From Polychytrium aggregatum (lineage: Eukaryota > Chytridiomycota > Chytridiomycetes > Polychytriales), in the NCBI RefSeq assembly GCF_025602895.1, contig NW_026516204.1, positions 806,001-870,000 of the forward strand: a stretch of DNA of 64,000 nt, read 5' to 3'. Position 1 is the first letter of the stretch. The number at the start of each line of letters is the position of its first letter. The notes below the pieces were generated by a model. It saw only the letters and a list, made by a program, of their open reading frames with translations, searched no databases and had not been told where the DNA came from. Position numbers and translations under genes: made by a program. Shown here in pieces: positions 1 through 9,395 of the stretch.

Positions 1-900
1 CCACCAGGGGATTCCAGCAGGGACGACGAAAGAACAGGCTGTTGTCGAAACCTTGTCGGGCGTCCCCATCCAATCGGTGATTGAGCCAGCGAAGACTGTC
101 AATGCAAGTCCATCGATTGCCAGTCATGCCGACGGGCTTCCACAATTATTGCATAGCGGCTGCCGTTGGCCATTGGACCAGCTTTGGTGGAAAGATCGGC
201 GACGAAACCTTAACTGGATGGAACGGTCGAAAAATGGTGGAGTGTCGATGGTGGTTTCGCCTGGACCAGAAGAGCCGGATATAAAGGCTGTGAGCCGGCA
301 GTTCCTCCCATCTCTGCATCCAGCGCAGCTACAGGGTCTGGCCTCTTTGCTGACATTGGCTTTCGTCTTCCTTGTTCCGATTCCAAGAGCTCTCCATCGG
401 TTATCGTCTTTGGTCACAACCGTTAAACCACCACCCCACACCTGTGCAAACATCCTCGACTGTGTTCATAATGAAACTTACCTGTCCAATGATGTCAATC
501 TGGGCCGCCATCGCGGTGATCATGGCACTTTCTGTCGACACAGGTATGGCAACCCTCGAGCGGCATTGCTGGCGGGCAATTAAGTATGGTGCTGACCATT
601 CACCATCCACCATCCACCATCCACCATCCACCATCCACCATCCACCATCGCCACATATCCAGCGCAAGCCAGACCGGTGCCGCCCCAGCCTCCCAAATAC
701 GTCGTAACGGGCATTGGGTTCTACACCGATCGGCTGCCCGACCGCGGCCTCTTTTCGTGAGCAGTGGGCCGGAACCAACTCTAATCCACCTATTACATCG
801 TTTCCTAAATGAAATGGGACACCCCCGTTTTGAGCATGACAGTGCTTTTTTCTGGAACCTGAATATACCCACCCACTCATCGCATTTGTGGTCAAGCAAG
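1..900. other. Unresolved leader region
   Basis: No convincing complete gene. On the minus strand there is a plausible exon fragment ending in a strong GTAAGT donor at about 467-472, preceded by a readable stretch with IPVSTESAMITAMAAQ. I recognise no family, so a gene here is possible but unproven. A heptamer minisatellite lies at about 600-648. Confidence 0.3.
596..650. repeat. CCATCCA heptamer minisatellite
   Basis: About seven nearly perfect copies of a 7-bp unit. Read in different frames it gives spurious low-complexity peptides (HHPP, WWMVDGG). Confidence 0.9.
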
Positions 901-1022
901 TATGTCCAAGGAATACCGAAGTGGTGATTGCCTTTGGAAATGCCTCGTGGAAACAGGGGAAGGGATATGCATCCAGTCCCAGGAGACTCAGGTTCGCTCG
1001 GTATTTTGAGCAGTTCATTCAT

Positions 1023-1088
1023 GTGTGCTCGGTGAACGAGTTCAACACATCCCAGGTGTGCTCGGTGAACGAGTTCAACACATCCCAG
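1023..1088 (+). repeat. 33-bp exact tandem duplication inside Fanzor relic
   Basis: Units 1023-1055 and 1056-1088 are identical. Each encodes the segment around NEFNTSQVC. The duplication keeps frame (33 = 3 x 11) but doubles a catalytic/zinc-ribbon motif, so it marks decay. The other copy has one unit. Confidence 0.95.
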
Positions 1089-1265
1089 GTATGCTCACAT
1101 GCCGGGAAACCAAGGGACTCGATAAGGTCGAGTATCTTGATATCGAGAAACCATGAAACTGTCCAGAGAGTGGAGTGGATGCACTTCACAGAGAGATTGC
1201 CAACCAGGACGAGAGACCGTCGCATGGCTTGCTCACTGGAGCATATGGAAGTTCAATAGGCGTCA

Positions 1266-1330
1266 GGCCTCTGAAGCCAGGAAGCGACTGTCCCGTTTCT
1301 TTCTGGATTGACTGTGGAAGTAATAATACA
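1266..1330 (+). repeat. Fanzor 3' tail, one arm of an inverted repeat
   Basis: The segment from CTGAAGCCAG through GACTGTCCCGTTTCTTTCTGG is the inverted counterpart of 1770-1832. The shared block includes the last codons and some sequence past the stop of the reverse copy. In Fanzor elements the guide RNA is encoded at the 3' end of the gene, so this block is a candidate for conserved guide-RNA or element-end sequence. Confidence 0.6.
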
Positions 1331-1598
1331 GCAAGCAAACCATGGGACGCCATCTCTTTCGGGCACGCGGACCATATCGTCTAATCGGTCGAGCATGTGT
1401 GTGGGAGGAGGAGGAGGAGGAGGACACAGGGCAAGGGGAAAGGTCGCCTGGTGCTGACCACAGGTCCGACTGTTCGATCGATATTGACACTATGAAAAAA
1501 TTTCTTGTTAATAAAATGAGCGAGAACGAAAAAACGCGCTCTCGGAGCCACCTCGGTCAGCGAGAAGAGCAGTCTCTGGCGAGAGACCCCCGAGGGAA

Positions 1599-1616
1599 GG
1601 CGAGAAGCCTCTCGCC
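1599..1616. other. Perfect short hairpin between the two Fanzor copies
   Basis: A 7-bp perfect stem GGCGAGA/TCTCGCC with a 4-nt loop lies in the GC-rich spacer between the inverted Fanzor copies, followed by a CA repeat. It could be an RNA or DNA hairpin of the element or chance. Confidence 0.35.
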
Positions 1617-1621
1617 GTCAC

Positions 1622-1647
1622 AACACACACACACACACACACACACT
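1622..1647. repeat. CA dinucleotide microsatellite
   Basis: About 13 CA units. Confidence 0.95.
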
Positions 1648-1769
1648 TTGCACAAGGGAGTCAAACACCTCCCATCGACCATCCCAAGAGGGATGGCAAC
1701 CCCGAAGTGGACTGCCCAGAATATGGGCGACCCGGCATCCACTGTAGAAATACTCAATGAACAGTGCGA

Positions 1770-1832
1770 GATACTTACAGTCTATCCAGAAATAAACGGG
1801 ACAGTCACTTTCTGGCTTCTGAAGCCCGCTGA
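1770..1832 (-). repeat. Fanzor 3' tail, second arm of the inverted repeat
   Basis: Minus-strand sequence matches 1266-1330 over about 50 nt, including GACTGTCCCGTTT and TTTCTGGAT. It covers the end of the open frame (VTVPFISG) and continues a few bases past the stop. Confidence 0.6.
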
Positions 1833-2750
1833 CTGACTTGTAGGCCCAGCGGGTAGGCCATGGCATTGCACTCCTGTCTTCGTTGGCAATCGAGTGGTTT
1901 TGGTTGGTTTGGGAAGCATGGTCTTGAATACACCCGGTCGATCTCCTGTGGCGATGATCGACTGGCATACCGAGATCATGTTCCTGGTTGCATTGATGTC
2001 TCGATCCCACAGCGTATGGCAGCTTGCACAGCTCCGGACAAAGTGTGGTTTCTCGATATCAAGATACTCGGGTGACTCGAGTCGCTTGAATTCCCGACAA
2101 TGTGAGCACACCTGGGATGTGTTGAACTCGTTCACCGAGCACACATGGATCTTGGAGACGGATCGGTCTGGTGGGCGTCTCTGGTGATGGTGGAACTGCT
2201 TGAAATACTTGGCAAACCTGAGTCTCCTGGGACTGGAGGCATATCCCTTCCCCTGTTTCCAGGATGCATTCCCAAAGGCAATCACCACTTCGGTCTCCTT
2301 CGGTGCCTGGTCGATGACTTGCTTGCACATCTCGTGGACGGTGCGCTGTCGCTTGCTGTGGAGATCGAGTCGCTTGAATCGCCGTCGCCGGGTCAGGCTG
2401 AAGTGCAGCTGTTTCTCCAGCATGTCTCCATCGAACACATGGCGAATGTATCGCAGGAAGGGATCCAACCCAGGGATCTTGGGACTTGGTGTGGTGCTCA
2501 TCCATTCCTGCAGACCAAGGGCCTTGTGGGTGCTCTGGATCCACTTCATCACCTGGGTGGTGACTTTAGCTTGGGAGCCATCTGGCGAGAAAATAGCGAC
2601 GATGGCTGGTTCTGCCCTTGGGGAAGAAAAATTCTCTTCAAAACCAGCGCATTTTGGGCTGGCAGAGATACTGCGCAGTAGCGTCCTTGATCCAGATCCA
2701 GAAACGCATCGCTCGCTCAATCAGTCGTGGGAAGACATCTTGTCAAGGTG
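1782..2750 (-). pseudogene. Fanzor (eukaryotic TnpB-like RNA-guided nuclease), 5'-truncated copy
   Basis: A roughly 312-codon open frame on the minus strand carries the C-terminal half of a Fanzor/TnpB-type nuclease. Counting from 2720 as residue 1, an Arg/Lys-rich helical part (about 105-137) is followed by VVIAFGNASWKQGKG (145-159). Next comes VNEFNTSQVCSHC (196-208) with the first zinc-ribbon pair C205/C208 and glutamate E198. CASC supplies C231/C234, and DRDINATRNM (239-248) is the RuvC-III motif. A short Pro/Thr-rich tail follows. The frame opens on TTG; the first ATG is about residue 58. A SPDG segment resembles sequence just after RuvC-I in the family, but the expected aspartate-bearing RuvC-I motif and the N-terminal guide-RNA-binding domains are not visible. 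Family knowledge: Fanzors are transposon-borne nucleases of fungi, protists and viruses, first characterised from a chytrid. I infer an inactive, truncated copy unless upstream exons exist. Confidence 0.85.
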
Positions 2751-3623
2751 AGTCTTGCCTGATAGCCAAACGATCATGTCATCTCGCTGACACACAGCCG
2801 CGCTTGACTAGGTTTCCAACCAGAGAGATTCAGATGGTGGTGGTTCTTGTCCGCAATCGGAGTGGAGCTTCCAACAATGATACAATTGGTCATTCCTCCA
2901 CACCAATTGCCCACCACCACCGTCAATCGGCTCAAGGCGATACCAAATGCCATCAACCGACCATGGCCGGATTCCAACTTTTGCTGCGCCACAGCCAACG
3001 TGACTTTCAGGTGACCGAGATGAGCAGCCGCGAGGGGCCGGAAAAAATTGATAGTGTGATTCATGGACGCTGGGGCCGCCAAGCCACCGCGCCGGTTGGC
3101 ACGCAGCCTGCGCACACGTGTGCGGCCATCTAATGGGGTGCCTGTCTCGCGTGTGGCTGTGTGACGCACGTGTCGCTGGCGCGGCGCGCCCCACACACTG
3201 GAGCTGGCTGCATCCAGCCCCGCAGCACACTGGTTCACAGGAGGTGCTGGCTGCAACCGCCTGTGTTCCGGCGGCGGCGAGCGCGTTGTCTGCGTCACCG
3301 CCGCGACGACGAGGCTTGCTGCCAAGGCGGGCCCTTCTCGCCCACTGCTCTCGCTGCACCGAGAGGGTGGCGAGAGCGGACGAGAGCCCCTCCGGCGCCT
3401 CTCGCCTGCCGTCCCAAAAACCGCCCTCCTCGCCCCGTTCGCACCCTCGTTCACCATCCGTTCGTCTGCTCCACACCCACGCACCAAAGCGAGTCCTGCT
3501 CGAGCTCGCCTTTCCAGCCGCCCTGCTCCTGGTCGGCCTGTTCGCTCCTCGATCGCCGTCTGCCTGTCCGTCGGTCTTGCTTCTGGTTCAGCTGCCTCGA
3601 CCCTCTCGCCTCCCGTCGCCACC
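2751..3623. other. Intergenic region, GC-rich promoter side
   Basis: Between the Fanzor relic (-) and the GT4 gene (+). Long open frames on both strands look like compositional shadows of GC-rich DNA. The last 300 bp, pyrimidine-rich and leading into GCCACCATG, are probably the 5' UTR of the glycosyltransferase. No other feature recognised. Confidence 0.5.
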
Positions 3624-5492
3624 ATGTTGATTGACGAAGATTCCACCCGTGCCAACGAGGGTGCCTCCAAGTATGTCCGTTGCTTGTGTGTCTGGCTTTG
3701 GCTTGCAGCCAAAGACGAGCTTGGACGTTGGCCAGGTCTATTCTCCGATCGTCTGGATTGACAGCGTACTGCCGTCTGGCCGGTCCGCCGCTCTCGATTA
3801 GCCCTGTGTCAATCGACATGTTTGCTGTGCAATCGAGGGGTCGTGTGATGGATGGTGTGAGATGCAGATGCAATCCCCACCGGTGGGCCGACGATCGCAC
3901 CATCGAGCCTGAAGAGCGGGGTGGTCCCTCGCCAGTTGACCATGTCATGGAGTCTTCGATACTGACGCAAGTTGTGGCTGCTCCTCCCGCTCGTGCCCAC
4001 GTCCATCGCAATCGCAATCGCAATCGCAATCGCAGGCCCCTGCGTATCTTGATGGCAACCGAGTATTTGCCCCCTCACATCTCGGGCATTGCAAATCGAT
4101 GCAAAAACCTGATCAAAGGCTACCGAGATAACGGCCACCATGTCACTGTCGTTTCTGTGGCTGGCACCGACTGCGATATTGTCGCCCCTTCGGTCCCCAA
4201 CCCTTTTTATACGGCACAGAGGTGAGCCACGACCCCGTATCGGGCGATTCTGCGGGCGATTCTGCTGCTCCATACGCCTGATTTGCGTTTCACCTGGGCA
4301 GCCGACTCTGTTTCGGGAAGGCACATATCGTCCATATGCTTCTCCGTTGACTAACCGCTTCTGGCCCTTTGTTCCTCCCAGGATGTTCATTGCCGTCCCG
4401 TTGCTGCTGCTCTGGCAGCTCCTGGACTTTACCACCCCTGTCCCCTATGACATCATCCACGCCGTCGGACCTCTTTGCTTCCCCTTCATCTTCGCAATGC
4501 CTCTCTTCAAGCTCCGTGGCGTCAAGGTGTACATTTCGTACCACGTCTATCTCCAGTACTACAAGCGCCACTACTTTGGTGACAATCTCATCCTGGGCAT
4601 GATTGTCGAGGGCCTCTATCTGCTGTTCTATTTTATGCCCCTGGTCTGCTTTGCGGACGTGGTAGGAATCCCCTCCCGAACGGCCGACTGGTGCGTCTTT
4701 GCCTATTCCAAGAGAATCCACGTCATGAAATCTGGCCTCGACACAACCCTGTTTGCTCCCCGCGAGGACGAAGCTGTGTCCGTTGCCGAAACGCTGGCGA
4801 CCCCGACCTCCCAGCTGACCCAGCGAGTCGTTCCCGACCAATCGAGCCGCGCCGGCCCCATCCTCGTCTACGTTGGTCGTCTGGCCGCCGAAAAGAACGT
4901 TGATTTCCTGATCGCGAGCATGAAACACCCGAAGCTCGCCAAGACCACGCTGGTTATTGTTGGAGACGGGCCGGAGCGCCAGCGCCTTGAAGGCCTTGCC
5001 GAGGAAATCGTGGGCGCGGATCGCGTCTACTCGTACTCGGGCTCTCAGCCTGGTGACATTGGCCTCCTGAAACAAAGCTCCTCGAAGCGAGTCATCTTTG
5101 CGGGAATGATCACGGATGAAAGAGAAACGGCTCGGTTCTATGCGCACGCCGATCTGTTCGTCTCGGCCTCGGCTTCGGAGACCTTTGGCTTCACGGTCGC
5201 CGAGTCGCTGTCATGCGCCACCCCGGCTGTTGTTGTTCGTTCGGGCGCCTTTGCCACCATCTACCGCATGATCGACGAGTGGATGTTCGAGGAGGGAAAC
5301 GTCGAAGACTATGCCGACAAGATCACTCGGACGTTCAAGGACCGCGTGGTGGCTCGGAAGGTCTCGCGGAGAATCGCCGTGAACCAGTTCAGTGTCGAAG
5401 CCGCCATCCGTAACCTGCTCAAGACATACGAATGCATCGTCGACGAGCGTGAACATGAACTCGAGTCCCTGGACGCCGTCAAGGAGAAGTAA
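3624..5492 (+). CDS. GT4 glycosyltransferase, SQD2-like
   Basis: Family-4 (GT-B fold) glycosyltransferase that transfers a sugar from a nucleotide sugar, probably to a lipid or glycan acceptor. The N-terminal Rossmann half shows LRILMATEYLPPHISGIANR followed by a His-rich VTVVS strand. The C-terminal half has VYVGRLAAEKNVDFL and VGDGPERQRLE, and the E-x7-E donor motif appears as ETFGFTVAE. A hydrophobic stretch (MFIAVPLLLLWQLLDF) could be a membrane-association helix. The start is the ATG in GCCACCATG at 3624, with a short exon 3624-3670 (donor GTATGT). The exon-2 acceptor is unresolved (candidates after 3735 or 3801). Exon 2 ends at 4221, the intron is 4222-4381 and exon 3 is 4382-5492, all in frame. 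The layout resembles plant/bacterial sulfoquinovosyltransferase SQD2 and fungal GT4 relatives; the substrate cannot be told from sequence. Confidence 0.8.
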
Positions 5493-6228
5493 GGGGAACC
5501 ATGGCTCGGATGCTGGCCGGCGACAGAGGACATCTCTGCAGCCCCGGTGCTTGTCCCAGACGGACGAGGTTATGAGACTTTTTCTCTGCGCTTGAAACCT
5601 CGTCCCGAGGTCCCGAATCGGCTTACCGTTGTGTAGCCGACGCTCTGTATATTCCACGATTTCTATTGCCTGTCGAATACCTTATTTCCCTCTCCATTCC
5701 GCGTCTCTGTATAGTCCCGCCCTGTGCTTGTCCTTGCGCTGTTGCTTCTGATGCGATCCCCGCAGCCGCGTGTGCTTGTCGGCTGAGCGTCGGGTGGTGT
5801 CGTTTGTGCAGCACGCTTGTCACGAACTATGCAATGTCCATCTGAATACAATCTTCATGGCGAAACGGCTGAGGACGACCCGGCGAGCCGCCGACTGGCT
5901 TTCGGAACCATGGACACGCAGTGCCATCAGCGCAGCTTGGTGTCATTCAACCCGGCCAGGCCCCGTGCCCAACCCAGCCACACCCCGCCGCTTCTGTGTG
6001 CCGAGCGTTTTTCGTTTTCGCCGACGCTGCCACAGAACCAGCCGGCTCGATCCGGCCGGCTCGATCGAGCCCCTCTCGCCAGGCCCTCGCTGTGCTCCTC
6101 GCCGCCGCTCTCGCTGTTTGCCTCAATCTTGCTTTGTTGCCCTTGGACCTGCCTGTTTCTGTTCTTTCCCTCGGTTCCGCCAGAGACCCTTCCGCCGTCG
6201 ATCTCCTCCCTGTATTCTCGGAACGACC
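5493..6228. other. Intergenic, 3' UTR and promoter
   Basis: The tail of the GT4 gene and the pyrimidine-rich 5' region of the endosulfine gene. No other gene seen. Confidence 0.5.
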
Positions 6229-8012
6229 ATGTCCTCGGCCCCTATTGATGTATCGGTATGTATTCCGCTGTTCCCGAGGATGGCCCTATTGCTGGAAACA
6301 GGAGGGGGGGAGGAGGTTTTTCTCTTTTATTTTCTATTCAGAGTCGCTCGAGCCAAGTCATTCTTGGCGCTCCGCTGAGGGCGGGAGGGACCGATAATAG
6401 CCAGCGGACGGTGTTTCTTGGGTCCTCTCGAGGCAAGAAGTTATCTGGCGACAACCATGGTTTTTTTGTTTCCAGTCTATCGCTTCCAAAGGCTTGGCCG
6501 CTTGGCTGTCCCCGCTTGGTGGTGCATACCATTCGCAAGAACGCAGCCGACCTTTACCGATTGCGGCCGCCCCCCCATCCGTCCATCCCATCCTTGTTGT
6601 AACTTCCTTTCGAGATATAGCTGTATCCTTCCGTTATTTTTCTCTCCCTCCATCTCTCGTTCGCGTATTGGATGGGGCTTTACGACCTCTCAATGGCAAG
6701 CCATGCTCATCGCGTCGATCGCTCAACAACACCCGTTGTGTTGCGCGATGGATCGCTCCGTGGAGATGTTGACGGCTGCCGCTGCTGCTGCCGTCTCCGC
6801 TCGACGAGGGCATCTCGTCTTGGAGGCAGTACAACGCAGACGGGATGTGCGCCCGCTGAAACTGGACAAATCAGTCTCGGATACAGGCCAGCCGTCGCGT
6901 GCTGGCCTCTATGACCATCGCACCAACAGAGAAACCCACAAGTCAACCAGCTCGTAGGGATTGCGGGCGGGACAACTGCCAAGCACCATCGCGAACAGAT
7001 AGCACCCCATCACTCGAGGCAAGATCGCCAAGGACAGCATCTCCATTCGATCTGGACACACGGACTCGATATCATCCTCGGGCTCGCTGGGATGCCTGGA
7101 GGCCTTTGGCTGCTTTCAATGCGAACGTGGGTCAAGACACACCCATCAAGATCGATCCGCTGAGGCTTGTTGAGTCGGTGGAAGGACTGTAGAGGAGCCA
7201 TCCCCCCTGGGGAGGTATCCTCACACTTAGCATCGACTCTGAAATTGGTGTCTCGGGATTCCCACCGGCACTGGATCGCCTTTTACAATCGCCGTTCACG
7301 TTCACTTTTTTTACTATCTTGCCGATGCATCTTCTGGATCGATGGTCGTCTATTGCTCCTTCCAAGGGGCACCGGGCGTATTGGCCCTGCGGATTTGGCT
7401 GATCAATATTTGTTGAATGGGAAGAGGCGGGGGAGGAAGGCTAATCGACGAGATTGGCTCGACTGTGTTCCGACTCGTTCTTTTTTCGCCATGCCATTGA
7501 CCTGCTCGCATGTCTCCGATTGAATCACGCCCCGCAGAAACTCACTCCCGAGGAGAAGAGCTTCTACGACAAGTATGGACGCTTGCCTCCTGCCAAGAAG
7601 AACGTGATTGGCCACCAGATGAAGGCAGGTTGTCCATGATCCAAAGTGGATGAGCAGGCTCGCCGAAGTGGGACCTCGTTCACCTCATCCGGCGAAGAAT
7701 TTGCTTCTCGGCAAGGGCAGTCGCATGGCATTCATCTCGATCGATGCTGATTGGCACAACTGCCCTCCCTTCCCCTCTTCACGACCTCATAATATCCTTC
7801 TGCAGGATCGCAAGTACTTTGACTCGGGCGATTACGCCCTCTCCAAGGCCGGCAAGTCTAACCCCAAGGAAGTCGGCTCCCAACATCCCTCGCCTGAGCG
7901 CATACCTCATTCGATTCCTCAGAGCTTGAAGAAAAATGACGGCGTCGCCACCAACAGCCCAGTAAAAGAGTCGGGTCTGGTCCACCAGTCCGACGCTACC
8001 GCCGACCCATAA
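6229..8012 (+). CDS. IGO1: Endosulfine/Igo1 family PP2A inhibitor
   Basis: Small (about 106 aa) homologue of ENSA/ARPP19 and yeast Igo1/Igo2. Greatwall/Rim15-type kinases phosphorylate the serine in FDSGDY and turn the protein into an inhibitor of PP2A-B55, controlling mitotic entry and quiescence. Three exons: 6229-6255 (MSSAPIDVS), 7538-7624 (LTPEEKSFYDKYGRLP then KKNVIGHQMK) and 7806-8012 (DRKYFDSGDYALSKAGKS to the stop). The core KYFDSGDYALSKAG is intact. The first intron is 1282 bp, long for this genome. The second is best explained as a GC-AG intron (7625-7805, donor AAG|GCAGGT): using the GT four bases downstream would break the frame before FDSGDY. Family identity is very strong; exon 1 is the least certain part. 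Confidence 0.88.
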
Positions 8013-9395
8013 TCGATATCCCATTCACCATGCCCTCTTCGCCATGCCTCTTCGCCATACATCCTTTGACTGATCTTGCCCCACCCGCCGCTTTGTCTCC
8101 TCACCCTCCTCTTTTCCTCATCATTGTTTGTGGCTCTCTTCGCCGTTGCTGCTTGAGGCTACTTTCGCTCCTTGTGTGTTGCGAAGGCAGCAGTCATTGA
8201 CAATACATCTCTTTTTGAGGAAAACAGCCATGCAGCTGCGACTTGCCGAGGACGATACCGACAAATGCACGGCACAGGGGCGGGCACGCGCCATCTCCCA
8301 TCCTTCCTCGCTCCTCCAATTTTACCAGATCCAAATCTATGCCGGTTCTGGAGGGCTGGCGTCACTGACTGGCTCGTGAATGTAATCCAGTTTCACCCAA
8401 GGATATGGCGGTGCTCAGGCCCTGTCTCGTTGCGTGGCGCCTCTGGTCGCCTTTTCCCGGCCTCTGCCCCGAGTTCACCGTGCTGTGGAGGGGGGAGAGC
8501 CGAGTGAAGGACCCGAGTGTTGTGCTTCAGAGCTGCTTCGTGATGGCGGCTGAATCAATTCTTTACGGCTTCTTGGGTTTGGCACGGGCTTCGATCAGGT
8601 CCTGGGAAACCAGATACGGAGTAACCCCCTCCCTGGGCGTGTGAATGGTTGGGTGGAGTACTTGCGAGGATGGGCTCGTGGGAAAGGCGGAAGGATGGCA
8701 ACGGAACAACGGAGAGCAGCAGGCAAATGCCTGCTGCTGTTTGCAAATGCGGGCGACTGGATCAGCTTGGCGGGTTGCACTTGGGCGCAACGGATGCGAG
8801 AACGGATACGATGCCAGCTGAAGCTATTGGTCAACGACGTGCCTCGCAACCACGGCCCTGGCATTGATCTCGAACAAGTGAGATATTGTCGGATCCAGGG
8901 GGGCTCGGGAAGTAGAGTATCGATATGTATTGTCGAAAGGAGAGCGGGAAGGCTTGCGAAGCAAACGAGCAAAACAAAACGTGGTGAAACAAGAGAAAAA
9001 ATACAGTGGCTTGCAAAAAAAGAAAATAGAATAGGCTAATAAGGAAGGAGGGAGGGAGCGAGGGAAAGGCGAAGGGGATAGGTCGAGGAGGAGGATGGAG
9101 CAAGCAGTGTGGAAGGGAGCGTCATGCAGCCGTATTGCGTGTCTGAAGAGTGTGCAGGAAGACGGAGGGTTGCTGATTCGTGAATCGGAACGGGACTACC
9201 TTATCTTCTGTCCTGTTGGAGACGGAGACGAAACGAGCCCATGCATTAGCGACAAAAGACTATCGGCGTCGCTATGAGCAGAATCTGGGGGCGGAACGTA
9301 CAGGGAATGGGCACGCACGTCAGAGCATCGCAGCCAGAGTGCCAGACAGAACCGAGATACGAACCCAAGCTGGACATTCACAAGGCCGCTCGAGT
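8013..9395. other. Long intergenic region
   Basis: Convergent spacer between endosulfine (+) and Rho1 (-). Several 80-130-codon open frames have no recognisable content. Purine-rich at 8950-9080. No RNA gene or element seen. Confidence 0.5.

Larger units (their letters stand above)
905..1330 (+). pseudogene. Fanzor pseudogene fragment, forward copy
   Basis: The translation contains TEVVIAFGNASWKQGKGY followed by RRLRFARYF, then VNEFNTSQVCS, nearly identical to residues 143-206 of the reverse-strand Fanzor copy at 1782-2720. The copy is broken. A 14-15 residue linker present in the other copy is missing, a 33-bp block encoding the NEFNTSQVC motif is tandemly duplicated (1023-1088), and after the first zinc-ribbon cysteine the frame is lost, so the C-x-x-C knuckle and the RuvC-III DRDINATRN motif are not readable. 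Nucleotide similarity resumes past the coding part at 1266-1330. It is a decayed relic of the same element, in opposite orientation to its neighbour. Confidence 0.8.

Noticed and set aside
53-583. 176-codon frame at the window start
   Set aside because: It opens on TTG, has no recognisable motif and overlaps equally long frames on the other strand.
2774-3712. 312-codon minus-strand frame opposite the GT4 5' region
   Set aside because: Low-complexity Arg/Ala/Gly composition. Its start overlaps the antisense of the glycosyltransferase exon, and no Fanzor N-terminal motif is found.
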